NCBI RefSeq assembly: GCF_028453695.1
Contig: NC_135774.1
Coordinates: forward strand, 27,404,001 to 27,468,000
DNA from: Augochlora pura
Taxonomy: Eukaryota; Arthropoda; Insecta; Hymenoptera; Halictidae
Direction: 5' to 3'
DNA: 64,000 nt
Under the pieces are notes generated by a model. That model did no database searches and was not told the origin of the DNA. It saw only the letters and a list, made by a program, of their open reading frames with translations. The position numbers and the translations under genes are program-made. This document shows, one piece after another, positions 45,519-56,715 of this stretch. Within the stretch, counting starts at the first letter, position 1. Each line of letters starts with the position of its first letter.

Positions 45519-46055
45519 AACCAGAAAATATCCACTGGCACGTACTGGAACGAAGAATCGACCTCTTTGTTACGTTATAGAACCCTAACGCTAGCCTAAC
45601 CGGAGGTTCTCGTTGCCCGACGACCCAAAAACGCCGAGCTATCCCGCGATCCCCATCGATTCCGCGAGCGAAACGAATCGACCTCGATTGCTCCGCGAAA
45701 CTTGTCCCCGGTAATTGGAATGTTCCTCGTAATATAAACAGCCGAACGCTGGTGCCCCGTTTCAATAATTGATATTGCTTAATTGCGTGAGGCCGGGAAG
45801 AGAGCGGGAGAGAGAGAGAGAGATTGAGCGAGCAGGATTTTTGCCCGCGCGACCCGCCGGGCGGTCGAGTGTTTGATTTGCAGATTAGTCGGCGCCGTTC
45901 TCGGCCCATCGCGGGAACCAGGACAGTTTACTGTGTCATGGATCTTCCATCAAGGTGAGCAAACTGCGGCCCGGCCGCTGCCGCAGAGCGACTTCCGCTC
46001 GGCGATATTTCTCTCGCTGCCTTTTATCCGCCGGAATAATGCGCTCGATGAAACC
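45519..46055. other. GC-rich stretch around the candidate exon
   Basis: Contains a short (GA)n tract at about 45807-45823 and the candidate exon listed separately. Nothing else was recognised. Confidence 0.4.
45884..45954 (+). CDS. Candidate small exon, unrecognised protein
   Basis: An acceptor, GTTTGATTTGCAG/ATTAG, and a consensus donor, CATCAAG/GTGAGC, bound 71 nt. One frame reads LVGAVLGPSREPGQFTVSWI then FHQ, which looks like an ordinary globular-domain strand pair. Another holds a short ATG-led start (MDLPS). The exon would enter with 1 nt completing a codon and leave after 1 nt of the next. No partner exon was found and no family is recognised. The good splice signals are the main support. 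Confidence 0.2.
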
Positions 46056-46765
46056 ACGCGATACTTTCTAGCAGATCGCTTTAGCAACATCGTTTACCGG
46101 CACGCTTTAGCAAAATCGTATGGCAAATCTCTTTAGCGGGGCTTTGTAGGGGAGTGGTTAAGGCAGATGTTTTGGGAGGACGTTGCGGTGAGAGCATGTG
46201 GAGACACTCTTTAGCGAGGCTTTGTTGCGAGACTATGTAGCGAGACACTGTAGTGAGGGTTTGGGATCTGTGGTGAGACTCTGTAGCAAGGCTTTATAGC
46301 AACGATCTTTGGCAAGACTATGTAGCAAAGCTTTCTAGCAAGAATCTGTAGCAAGACACTTTGGCAAAACATTTTAGATACTTCGATCTTTGGCAAGGCT
46401 TCCTTGACAAAATGCTGTGATAAATCTCCTTTGGCTAGGCTTCCTTGATAAAATATTGTGTTAAGTCTCCTTTGGCAAGGCTTCATTGACAAAATGACAA
46501 GACTCCCTTAGCAAGAATTCTTGACAAAATGACAAGACTTCCTTAGCAAGGCTTCTTTGACAAAATGACAAGACTCCCTTAGCAAGGCATCCTTGACAAA
46601 ATATTTTCACTCGCTTAGCAAGAATCGTCGACAAAATACTTTGACAAGCCCTTTTGTCGAGATGTTCAAGATTCTCTCGACAAAACAGATTGCAAAATCC
46701 CATCAACGAAACCCTTTGAGAACATCCTTTAGACAAAATGCTTTTGGCAAGACTGCCTGACAAGT
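46056..46765 (+). repeat. Degenerate minisatellite of TAGCAAGGCTTC/TTGACAAAATG units
   Basis: More than ten decayed units of about 35-50 bp combine a TTAGCAAGGCTTCTTTGACA-like core with AAATGACAAGACTCC. They are best preserved at 46385-46620 and fade at both ends. The minus-strand frames that read LAKEVLSFCQ repeatedly are by-products. The unit length varies, which suggests slippage and point decay and not recent amplification. Confidence 0.8.
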
Positions 46766-48359
46766 TCGTTAACTAGATTCATTATCGAAATTACGTAGTT
46801 TGTATGAGCGCAGCAGGGTTAGGAGTATAAAATTGTTAAAATTCTACCAGATTAATCTAACAAGAAGAGTCTATTATGAAAGAATGTCGAGGATAACATT
46901 TATTAATAAATAAAAAAAAATCGAATGCCATCGTCTAAAACCCTCGCAAGAAAATCGAGTGTATGATCTCATCATCCCAATCGCGCCCCTTTCGAACTCT
47001 TTTCGGGCTCCGTCGACGACGATAGAGGGGTCACGTAGTCGCCGCAATCCCCAAAGGTCCTCGATCAGCTCCGCTCTCGGCCAATTAGAAGATGATCGCC
47101 GGGCAATTGGTTGCAGCAACAGGGACAATCGATCCCGGTGTCTATCAGACCGGCGTGGGTGTGCGAGAGGGTCGCGGGGGGCGAATCGGTGGGACGCGAG
47201 AGAGCAACGAGGCAATTTTTCGCGGAACATCTGCCGGACACGGTTGGATCCGGCTTCGGTTCCGGCCGGGCGAAATCGATTGGCCCGCGCTGTGCGCGTC
47301 GCCGCGAATTAGCCTCGGCTTTCGCTGAGCGGCGAGCGTTTTTGGACGTCGGCCTGAAACCGCCAGATTTTTCCCGCGGTGACGGAACGCTGTCGCTCTC
47401 TTGCGTCTCTCCCTTCGGGGATCCGCGATTTTCCCTCGGCAAGGATCCCGCGCGCGACGAAAACCGTGCCTTTTTTTCAACGGAATATCAGCGTCGGTCG
47501 TCGAGCGTTCCACCTCCGGCCCGAGCCCGAGCCAGGCCCGAGCCCGGAATCCCTGCCAAGAATCTCGACGGATTATAAAAGTTCGCGGCGGATTATTTGC
47601 GGAATTCGCGCGATCCACCGGTCGGCGCGCCGTTGTTGCCTGACTCTCCCTCCCCCCTCTCTCTACCTTTATTTCTCTCTCTCTCTCTCTGTCTACCTTT
47701 ATTTCTCTCTCTTTTTTTAATCTATCTATTATCTTTCCCTCTGCCTCTCTCTCTCCCTCTCTCCGTCTCTCCCCCCTCTCTCTCTCTCTCTCTCTCTCTC
47801 CCGCACTCCAGGAACGTGTACAGAATTTTTGGAAACTAGCTTACGGAATCTCCGGCCCCCCCGTGAATAGCCAATTGCGGTGCGCGCGCGACCTCGCGGC
47901 CCCGTTTCCGAGACACAATCACACTGTCGATCCATTCACGGCGGAGGGAAATTGATCGTTGCGGGACCGTGTCGATATCGGTCGGTCGCGAATCTTGGAT
48001 CTATCCGGTCGCATTCGCGCTCTGACCTCTTTATCGTTGGTTCGCAAAGGGCCTCCGGAGGACTCCGGGGGGTGTTTCTTAGGCGAAAACTAGGTTGTTG
48101 TTACGTCGAGGCGAGCGCAGAGAGATTGTGTAACGGGAAGGGTGTCGCGAAGATGTTCCGCGATTACATCGCCACAATGGAACATCAATTATCCGGTGTT
48201 CCAATATCAGAATTCTCTGTGGTCCGAGTAGGTTTCGCGTGAAACCGGTCCACCTCAAGGCAACCCATATGCGAAACGATTCGCTGTATAAATTGGCAGA
48301 TTGGATATCCACTGTTCTAACTGGTAGATAATTATAGGAAATATCTGAATGTCTGTCTA
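46766..48359. other. GC-rich stretch with CT microsatellite 47645-47803
   Basis: 46940-47640 has overlapping open frames on both strands without domains. 47645-47803 is a (TC)n-rich array. 47830-48240 is GC-rich and empty of recognised features. Confidence 0.45.
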
Positions 48360-48681
48360 CTTAACCTGGTGCCGTACCATTTTCTTTTCAATTACTATGA
48401 TTACAATTTTCGATCTAATTTCTTAGAAGCGAAAGGAATTTTGTATTTATCGCAATTGCAGCACAGGAATTTCATGGAATAAGCACCGACAAGTATAAAA
48501 TATACAAAATAATAATACCAAAAATCCACACACTGTTATATCTATTATAAATTAATTTCCAATTACCAAAATTGAGCTCACTATAAAATTCCAACAATTC
48601 ATGCTGGACGACGATGATATTAAGAACGAAGAAATGCAAATCGACGCAGGTCGGATAATAAATCGCAGCGCAAAGGGTTAA
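48360..48681. repeat. TTAACC-family element (about 320 bp)
   Basis: It begins TTAACCTGGTGCCGTACCAT and ends GCGCAAAGGGTTAA. TTTTCAATTACTATGATTAC followed by AATTTTCGATCTAATTTCTTAG parallels the start of the 10025 copy, which supports membership in the same family. Confidence 0.6.
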
Positions 48682-48727
48682 TTCCGTTCCGCATCCACGG
48701 TAGAATCGCGCGTCGGTCGTATCCATA

Positions 48728-48730
48728 GAC

Positions 48731-48769
<39 letters not shown>

Positions 48770-48780
48770 GAGAGAGAGCC
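48728..48780 (+). repeat. (GA)n microsatellite
   Basis: About 52 bp of GA dinucleotides with one GCGA interruption. Confidence 0.95.
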
Positions 48781-50166
48781 CCCGCGTAGGTGTTGGAATA
48801 TTTCCGAGCTCGCCGGGCGGATTTAATCGTTCCCGGCGAGCGAATCAATTAAACCGATCCCGAGATTACAACAGCCAATTTGCCACTGATAAATTCGCCG
48901 GGCGGAATGAATAATTCATCGTTGATTGACAACGAGGAGGCGAAGAAGGATCGCCGGAAAAAGAATGGGGACGAGAAGGAGAACGCGACGAGGGAGGGAA
49001 GGGGCGTGGGGAGTGCAAATGCCGGATCGTCGTGCTCCCGCAGCACCCTCTCGCAGAGATCAAGAGTCACAAGGGTGAAGCCGATTGAGAGACTTTCGCA
49101 GAACCCCTTATCGAGGGGGAGAAGAAGAGAGAACCCCCCGCGCCGTCCCATGGTATTTAAAGAGTATCCTACGAGGGGTTCGCAGCTACCCGGCTTTCTT
49201 CGGGTCCTTTGTGTCGTCCCGCGGCAACAACGCCCCCCGGTGCCGGGAGCTCCCTGCACGGAAATAATCCTCCGCGTCCACGAAATTCGAAGGAGAGACG
49301 CGGGGAATTCCACGGGAACGGAAAATAACGCGCCGCGCGGATCCCGGACGTCCGTGAGTATCTTTTTAATTAAAAACGAAAGTGCGACCGGGGGCCGTTG
49401 ATTAAAAATTAATTCGCGACAGTGCTGCCGGTCCGGGTATTAAGGACGCGCGGCTCGGTTTCGAGATTAGAATCCTCGATGGCTGGCTTAAAAATTAGTT
49501 ATTAATTTGTTATCAACACCATAAACCGCGCGCCAAAACTTTTGGCAATGGTGTTCGATATTTGATGATAATTTAACGAACCACGCTCGCAGTTGAGACG
49601 TAATTGCGAATGGAAAGAATTCCGCGGAAAAATTGAACTGCAGCAATTAATTCTTTATTATGTATTCTCCTCCGGGGAGAGGGAGAATCTAGTAATATAA
49701 CAACAACAGGAAGTTACTCGCCGGGTCAGTCGCTCAATAAAATATTAATAACCGTGCTCGCTAGAGTGTATGCGACTCTGCGATGCCGTTACTTATTTAT
49801 TTCGAATTAGTCGCGGAATGTCGCGAAATGTTCCTGCAATTGGAATATTGAACGAGTGCAATATATTTCTGAACGAATTGTAATTGATATTCTATTAATT
49901 AAAATAGTCTAAATTATAGATATGTAAGAATATCCCCAAGCACATGTTGCAAGTCCGGGGAACAAATTTGGTAAATAAAATAATTTTGGTAAAATAAATT
50001 AATATATTTCTGAACAAAAAATTGCAACGAATAGTCTATCAATTAAACCAGTCTAAATGATAGTATTATAATTTTTAGTCCTGAAAAGATCACCGCATAA
50101 ATTACTCAATATTACCCCCGTCGATAAATTAATATTCCAAACTGAAAACTACTTTTTCCTCTAAAA
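48781..50166. other. Non-coding stretch; GC island to 49440, AT-rich to 50160
   Basis: Open frames at 48849-49401 overlap on both strands and are Arg/Pro-rich. Nothing further was recognised. From 49870 the DNA is AT-rich and empty. Confidence 0.45.
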
Positions 50167-50901
50167 CTAAAAATAGTTTACCCAAAGTCTCCAGTAAATA
50201 CAAGAAACCTCGGATAAGAAGACAGAGTTCGCGACAGGTGGGAAATAGTGTCCGGAGCGGTCCATTATCTCGCGCGGAGGACTCGCAGTAGAACAAGTCG
50301 GCACCCGGTCAGACATTCGGTACCGCGCCGAAAGATTCCCGGCCCACGCGATCGCTTCCGTCTCCCCTGGCCAAATTAAATTCCGCTCCGGTCGACTGTT
50401 GCGGACCGGTTCGCGCTGTCCGCCGCGACCGAAAACGAAATCGAAGACGAGCTCCTGTTTCCAATTTGTCGCTACGCTCTCATCCAGTGTGTCCCCCCAC
50501 CGACACTGATTTATGTCGACGGAGCTCTGTCTCTCTCTCTCTCTTCCTTGATACCGACAGCTTTGGCCACGATATATCACCGTGGACGATCCGTCCGTCG
50601 ATCCGCGATCGATCCCGCTTCCGTTCTCGACACCCACGGACTCCTCCGGGCAGCTCATTTCGCCGGCCATCGTTGTCTTTTCGGACAAATTGCCCTCCGA
50701 TTGAAATTGTCGACAGCGCGGCTCTATCCGGCGCCATAGGGACACGGCGCTTCGACCGGCTCGCTTTCCACCTGGATCGCAATTTTCTTCGCGCGGACCT
50801 GATTTAAGGACGCGCGTCAAGCATCGCTCGAACCGAAATACACGAGAGAAACGCGTTCGTATCGCATCGTCGAATATTTCTCCGCGAAAATCTTCGTTCA
50901 C
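50167..50901 (-). CDS. Unrecognised 244-codon open frame, longest not made of simple repeats
   Basis: A minus-strand frame is open for 735 nt with only one short simple tract in it (RERERQ, from a CT tract). It has an internal ATG-led part (MAGEMSCPEESVGVENGSGI) and a cysteine/tryptophan-containing end (VSCIYWRLWVNYF). The upstream end follows TTTCCCAG/GAGGTGAACG, which could be an acceptor. I find no domain, no signal peptide and no transmembrane segment. The surrounding island is GC-rich, where stops are rare, so chance remains the simplest explanation, but its length makes it the first frame to test. Confidence 0.2.
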   Translation of the reverse strand: MNEDFRGEIFDDAIRTRFSRVFRFERCLTRVLKSGPREENCDPGGKRAGRSAVSLWRRIEPRCRQFQSEGNLSEKTTMAGEMSCPEESVGVENGSGIDRGSTDGSSTVIYRGQSCRYQGRERERQSSVDINQCRWGDTLDESVATNWKQELVFDFVFGRGGQREPVRNSRPERNLIWPGETEAIAWAGNLSARYRMSDRVPTCSTASPPREIMDRSGHYFPPVANSVFLSEVSCIYWRLWVNYF

Positions 50902-51514
50902 CTCCTGGGAAACTTGTTGCCACGATGAAAATTAATCCGAATAGTTTGCCGCGTTCTCGTACGTTTGCGGAACTTATAATTATTCCGAATGCCCCGCATA
51001 GTTCTCCGCCGTAAAATGTTACTAAAACCCGCTGGAAGACTTTCGCAAGCGAACGTAACAGAAAAATATTAATCAAGATAGTTGTCCGTGGATGCAGTGT
51101 TCATTCGTTGCAGGCTGCAATAATCCACCCGCGATGTATCTCCCTTCATTTTAATATTTTCTTTACCGCTTTATGAAGGACGTGCCGCGTTCGCCGTTTA
51201 ATCAGATTCCATAATAACGGCGGGCACAAATTGTGTTAAATTGTGCAGCGTCTTGCGTTAATAATAATCGTGCGATGTCGCTTTCCAAAGTTGACTGCGA
51301 CATTATCGAGCGATAGAGTTATTTACGCGTATTGGAAAATTAATTTCCACGCTGTTTGTTGTACTTTCTTAATTTAATTAAATAGAAACGCTCAATGTAA
51401 TTTTTGTTCGATTATATGAGCCGTATATTTTGAAAGTGGTCTAACTCCATTTATCTTCAAATCGAGTGAATAATATGCGTTTTATATTATATTATATTTA
51501 TATTGCGGCTGATA
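50902..51514. other. Non-coding stretch, nothing recognised
   Basis: Moderate GC, falling to AT-rich DNA before the mariner fragment. Confidence 0.4.
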
Positions 51515-51760
51515 TTAGGTTCGGGAAAAAGAAATTCATTATTTTTTCGGTAGATGGCTATAGCGATCGATCAAACAATTTTAGATTTACACAGGTCGGA
51601 AAAGTAATATTACGCACTAAAAAAATTCTTTTTCTGTTTTTCGTTTGGTCCATTCAGTTGCTACAGGGTGTTCAAAATGGAAGTCAACGTAGAGAAAATT
51701 CGGTACATTTTACAATTTCTCCTTAACAAAGGTGAAAATGCAAGCCAAGACGTGGCCATG
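51515..51760 (+). mobile_element. 5' end of a mariner transposon, truncated
   Basis: It begins TTAGGTTCGGGAAAAAGAAA after a TA dinucleotide, as mariner terminal repeats do. A 5' leader of about 160 bp leads to ATG at 51677 in good context (TTCAAAATGG). The first residues, MEVNVEKIRYILQFLLNKGE then NASQDVA, match the start of mariner transposases, where this segment forms the first helix-turn-helix that binds the terminal repeat. Homology stops after about 27 codons. The DDD catalytic domain and the 3' terminal repeat are absent, so the copy is a dead fragment. It has no intact gene product. Confidence 0.8.
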
Positions 51761-54750
51761 AAATGGCAAGCAATTGTCGAGCTTGTTCGAGTGGCAATCG
51801 CGGCGTCGGTTTCGAAAAGGACGCCGCTCGCGATTTATTTCGATTTAAAGAACGGCCGGCGATTCTCCGCGCGGAATTGCAAGGAGCGCCGCGGCAGGAT
51901 AGCAGAGGGCAAGGGGGAGGAGAGGCCCGGCCGGAATCACTATTTTTCCGGAATCGTCGCAAGGGTCGCTCGCGCGGATTGTTCAGAATGCAGGTCGCGG
52001 CGCAGCCACGTGTAACGCAATATTGCACAAGTTTCGCGGAAGTTTCCGGTTAAGAGGGTGTTTCCGGTGTCGCGGGAGCGCAGACAGTTGAATATTACAC
52101 GGCGTGCTCTCGCAATGCTACCTAATGCGGTGGCGGGAGGTTGTTTCCGCGCGCGGAAAACAAGTCGTCGCGTTTCTTCGTGCCCCCTCCGGAGAAGATC
52201 ACCTCTCCCGCCGCCTTCGCTGAACCCCCATCCCCTTGTTCCACCGGTAAGCGTCGTTCCGTTCTCTAAGCCGTGCCCGAAAAGTAGTTCTCCCGCGGAA
52301 TCCACGGGCGAACCCGCCGAAAATTCCGATTTTCTCGAACTTTTCGAAAAGTTTGAATGTTTGTAGAGGCGCCTTTGCTCTTTCCGCCTTTGCTGCTCTC
52401 TCGGGATGAAAACACCCTTGAGGAGTATAGTTTCCTGTGTACGGGAATGTATTGTCGGGCGTTCCGTTCGTCTGCAGCTGCGTTTAATTTTCGGAAATTT
52501 TCGCGAAGGGACGATTCAATTGCTGCACGAGGTTTGCTGTGCAGATTCCTTTTTCTATATTGAATGGTGTTCGCTAAATATTTTATGTATTTATATATAT
52601 GTATATTTGATATATTTATATATTTTTTTACGAATATTTATATTTAAATTGATGACTATATTTGCCCTTAATCATTCTACTTTAACTACCCCTTTAGTTT
52701 GCTATATTCTTTACTGTTTTCTACTAGAATTCGACAGTATTCAACTTCACTTGAATAAACATTTATCTAAAATAATTATCCAAATAAATTCCTTCCAATC
52801 TGACAGTTTATTTCTATAAATCGTCGTAAATGATTCTCTCCATTTATTGAAACTATTCAAAAAAAGTCACGTAGAATAAATAAATCGATGACCTACATTC
52901 TACCATTTTTATTCCAATCAATTATTTCCCATACGAATCCCTGTACAAATAAATCCTTATTCGACCACACTATTTTTTCGAAGAGATGTCTATCTAGATA
53001 AATGTTTATTCGATAGAATATTTATTGCAATATCATCGGATAAATTTCTATTCGTTAATCCTTATCTTTACGCCACGAAACAAAGTATCGCCCAAGCGTT
53101 TATCTACAATTACACGAGCGCATCCTGCATTTCTGCACCGCGTCCGTCGCGTACCCTAGAATTCACCCCAGGCGAAGATCATTCTACCAGAGTTAAGGGT
53201 CGAGGCTCTTAAAGGACGTTGTTCGACGCGCCTCCCTGCCGCGCCGGTTTTACCGAGCCGCGTCCTAATTAACGTTAACGAGGTCGGTTTTTCTCGCGGC
53301 TCGATCAACGCCGGCCGAATCGAGTTCTCTAATTTTCTGTTTTGCTCCTCGGCGTTCAAAAAAACGATACGATCCCCGGGGGCGACCGAAAATCGTCGGA
53401 ATCGCCGCCCGGTGTCCGCAATCGGGTCGCGTCGCGTCGACGATCGCGCGCGGCCGCATTAATTCAATTTATGTAATTAATATGCCGGCCCCCCTCCCCC
53501 GCCATCGCAATTAACGGTAATGCAGCGTATGTCGAATCAGATATATTATTGCGAGAGATCGTTAGTGTTTCAATTACAAAACGGGGGAGGGGGCCGAGTG
53601 AGCGCGACGGGGATGACCGGCTTGCCGCGCGGAATCCGCGACGCGTTTAATTAAACAGCTTCGACGGCCGCGGCCGGGGTCCCGCGATTTCTCGCCGCGA
53701 GGGCGAGAGAATCCTTTCACCCCTCCCCCTCCTCCTCCTCCTACTCCTGCACGGTTCCGGTCGCCCAGGCAGCACCCTTTCGATGCAGATTGCGCCGGCG
53801 AAAGTCCTTGCTCGCCGCCTGATATCCGCGCCGCGCCGCGCCCGTTTTAATAACGCGATCCACGGAGGAATTCAATTTTCATGATTCCCGCGGCACTCGC
53901 CGTTTAATCCCGCTTTGTGTACGAATCGAGGGGGGTGGGGGGTGGTAGAGGGTGGACGCCGGAATTTTTATCGTCCCTTGTTTCGATTGTTCGCGCGATC
54001 GATTGCGAATACTTCCGCCTTTGTAGCTAATGCGGCGGGATCACGCACCGGAAAATCGAAATCCGCGGCGCGTGCTATGGAACGCGCGCGAAACCGTTGC
54101 GGCCGTGATTCACGCTGTGTATACACCGTCGCTTGTGAATCGCAATTTGTTCTTCCTTTCTTTCGACCACGTGGCTGCGTCAATATATTTCGAAGATAAA
54201 TTTTGGTACGCGTTTTATCGCAATGGGTGCAGTTTATTCGACGGTTGTTTTAGAATTATAGCAAAGAGTAGGAATTTATGAATATGTTGCACTAGTATTT
54301 TAAATTAATTTTTAATTTTAAATTTAAATGAATTTGGTAAAAATGATCTCGAAACGCAGCATTGTTATTTTTAGCGCTGACTTAGACTTCAGCAATTGTC
54401 GCCACTTGATCTCAAAGGGTTAAGCGTCTTATCCACCTAATTGGTTTCCCAAACGACTGCTGACCGGTGATAAAATCGACTAATAGAATCTAAAAACCGC
54501 AAGAGCGGTACCGCAGCGGTTTTCGAACTATCTTGGACGGTCTCCAAGAAACAGGTCCAGTATTTTCTAGGAAAGGGCAGCGTCGATTCGCGAGCGGAAG
54601 GAAAACTGGCGGTTCACCCGATAGGGTGCTCCGAGGCGAAAAGAAGACCGCGCTTCTCCATTAGGCGAAATTTCGGGCCGGCAAGTATTAGCCTTCGCTT
54701 TCAAAATATTTAATCGCGTGCGCGTTTCAATTAGCCCTACGGGGCGCGCT
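51761..54750. other. Non-coding stretch; GC islands 51800-52330 and 53150-54200
   Basis: A donor-like CCACCG/GTAAGC lies at 52246/52247 without a matching exon. 52560-53060 is AT-rich and empty. A CCTCCTCC tract lies at about 53720-53745 and an AAAGGGTTAA terminus at about 54423. The open frames show no domain. Confidence 0.4.
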
Positions 54751-54800
54751 GTGGCCTCTCTCTCTCTCTCTTTCTCTCTCTTTCTCTCGCTCTCCCTCGT
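54751..54800 (+). repeat. (TC)n microsatellite
   Basis: About 48 bp of CT dinucleotides with TTTCTC interruptions. Confidence 0.9.
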
Positions 54801-56274
54801 GCAATATTGAAACGTGCACTAGCGCGGCAGCACGATTGCAACGGCGCGGCGCATCGTGTGCAGCCGGGGGCGAAATTATCGTTACGAACTCGTTACGTCA
54901 TTCTGTCAGGCATGATTGATAGGCGTCATCGCGCCGCGGGAGGTCCTCCGCGGCCGAGGAGGAGGGCTCCCCCCCTGCCCGGCATGGCCGCGCGAGTAGA
55001 GAAAAAAAAAAGGGAGATTCGGAGGGTGCGCAACCCTCGCGACCGCATTACCATACGAATTCCCATATCGATGCGCATACAAATAGGCACTCGTATGCCG
55101 AAAACGCGACCACCCCTCTGCGTGTCTCTGCGCGGGTAACGTCGTTTCAAACTGATTTCCCGACCGTATTAAATCCACTCCTGGAAACGCCCCTTCGCGA
55201 CTCGTTGCGCGATAAAAAAAGTCCCCGTTAGTTGTCTTAATAACTGCGCGATTATTTCGGTCGGCTGTGCCATTATTTTATAGAGGGTGAAAGAGAGGGA
55301 GAGAAGGGAGAGAAGGGAGAGGAGGGGAATTTTTGCCGGACAGAAAAGTTCCATTTGGAAGTGAACGATTTCTCTGTAATGTAAAAAGAAATAATAATAA
55401 TGACGATAAATTCAGTATAATTAAGCTTGAAATAAAGACCCTACATAGATTTTTTTATAACATTTATAATTATGTATAGACATTATATTTATCAATATAT
55501 TATATATTCTATATTAATATCACATGTATCACTAATAATTCTGACGATTATTGGCAGCACTATCAGTCTACAAAATGAAATAAAAGCTCTGCAAGCTGCC
55601 CACAAATGTTAAAAAATAAATTCATCCCCCAAGGGTTAAAATCGCAAATAAGCACCGTCCGCGAAAAAATTGTGCAAGCCCGTCGCAAATTCCAGGATCG
55701 CTATGCCGGAGTCTTTTTGCGCGGGTCTGGCCGAATTAAAAAAACAAGAAGGAGAGAAGAACGCGCGACGGTTCCCTAAAATATACAACGCGGCGCGGCC
55801 ATAAACCGCCGCGAGCCGGGCTTTTCAATTGCTTGGCTCGCTCTTTTATGGTGGGCCACGTCGCGGCACGTGCGTGGAAAAATTGAAACGCGACCTACGT
55901 ACGCGGCGGACGGCCCTGACCGCGGCAACGCAACGGAACACCTCGCGAATTTACATTCGAACGTACCCCGACAGCGTGATCGTGTCAACCCCCCCTCTCC
56001 CCGCGTCGTCGTCGTCGACGCGGCGCCGTGCATCTGGACGCGTGGCGTGTGCCGGCCGCCATTAAACTCGCGTGGGAAAAACGGTGGCCGCGGACGCCGA
56101 CGAATGAATGCGGACCCGTGAAAACGCGCCGGATATCCGGCACGGAGAATATGGGGGCGGCGACGCGCGATATTTTCTCGCGGAAGGGAAAAACCGCGCG
56201 ACGAAGGGCCAGTCGGCTGAATTTCGGCAGAAATTCTGCCGACGGATTTGCGAACTCCAATTTCTGACACCTGC
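54801..56274. other. Non-coding stretch; GC islands 54820-55200 and 55680-56270
   Basis: Open frames on opposite strands overlap heavily (55776-56303 minus; 55829-56267 plus) and lack domains. 55380-55620 is AT-rich. An AAGGGTTAA terminus occurs near 55638. Confidence 0.45.
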
Positions 56275-56345
56275 TTAACCCCTTGACGCACCATTTTCTT
56301 CACAGTTACTGCGATTAGGAATTTTTCAATTGGTATGTGTTATAT
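56275..56345 (+). repeat. TTAACCCC-family element, left end only
   Basis: TTAACCCCTTGACGCACCAT followed by TTTCTTCACAGTTACTGCGATTAGG parallels the first 50 bp of the element at 10025 (TTAACCCCTTGTGCACCG, TTTCTTTACAACTACTATGATTAAA). No matching right end was seen. Confidence 0.55.
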
Positions 56346-56554
56346 AATATTCAAATACTGATTTAATATTCAATTTAAATTAATTTTAAATTAAATTTAA
56401 ATTAAATTTATTTAAATAAATACATACATATATACCACATCTTTTCTGCGACGAACAAAATTCTGCTACGAATTAAATTGAAAATGTCACAGTGTCGAAA
56501 TATTAAAATCGTTCACAATAGATGCACAGTTTATTTCTTCGAAGAAATTGCAAA

Positions 56555-56715
56555 GAGAAGTAATCGAAATTAACCAAAGGAGATCGAACTTTACCAAAAG
56601 AGGTCGAACTAAACCCAAAGAGATCGAACTTACCAAAAGAGATCGAACTAAACCAAAAGTACTCAAACTTAACCCGAGAGCTCGAACATAACCAAAAGAG
56701 GTCAAATTCTCGAAC
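56555..56715 (+). repeat. Degenerate minisatellite of ACCAAAAGAGATCGAACT units
   Basis: About seven units of 18-24 bp (AACCAAAAGAGATCGAACTA-like), with changes between copies. The reversed reading gives the 72-codon minus-strand Leu/Ser-rich frame, which is not a gene. Confidence 0.8.

Noticed and set aside
46380..46765. CRISPR-like alternation of repeats and spacers
   Set aside because: The units are degenerate, the intervals are related to each other, and the genome is eukaryotic.
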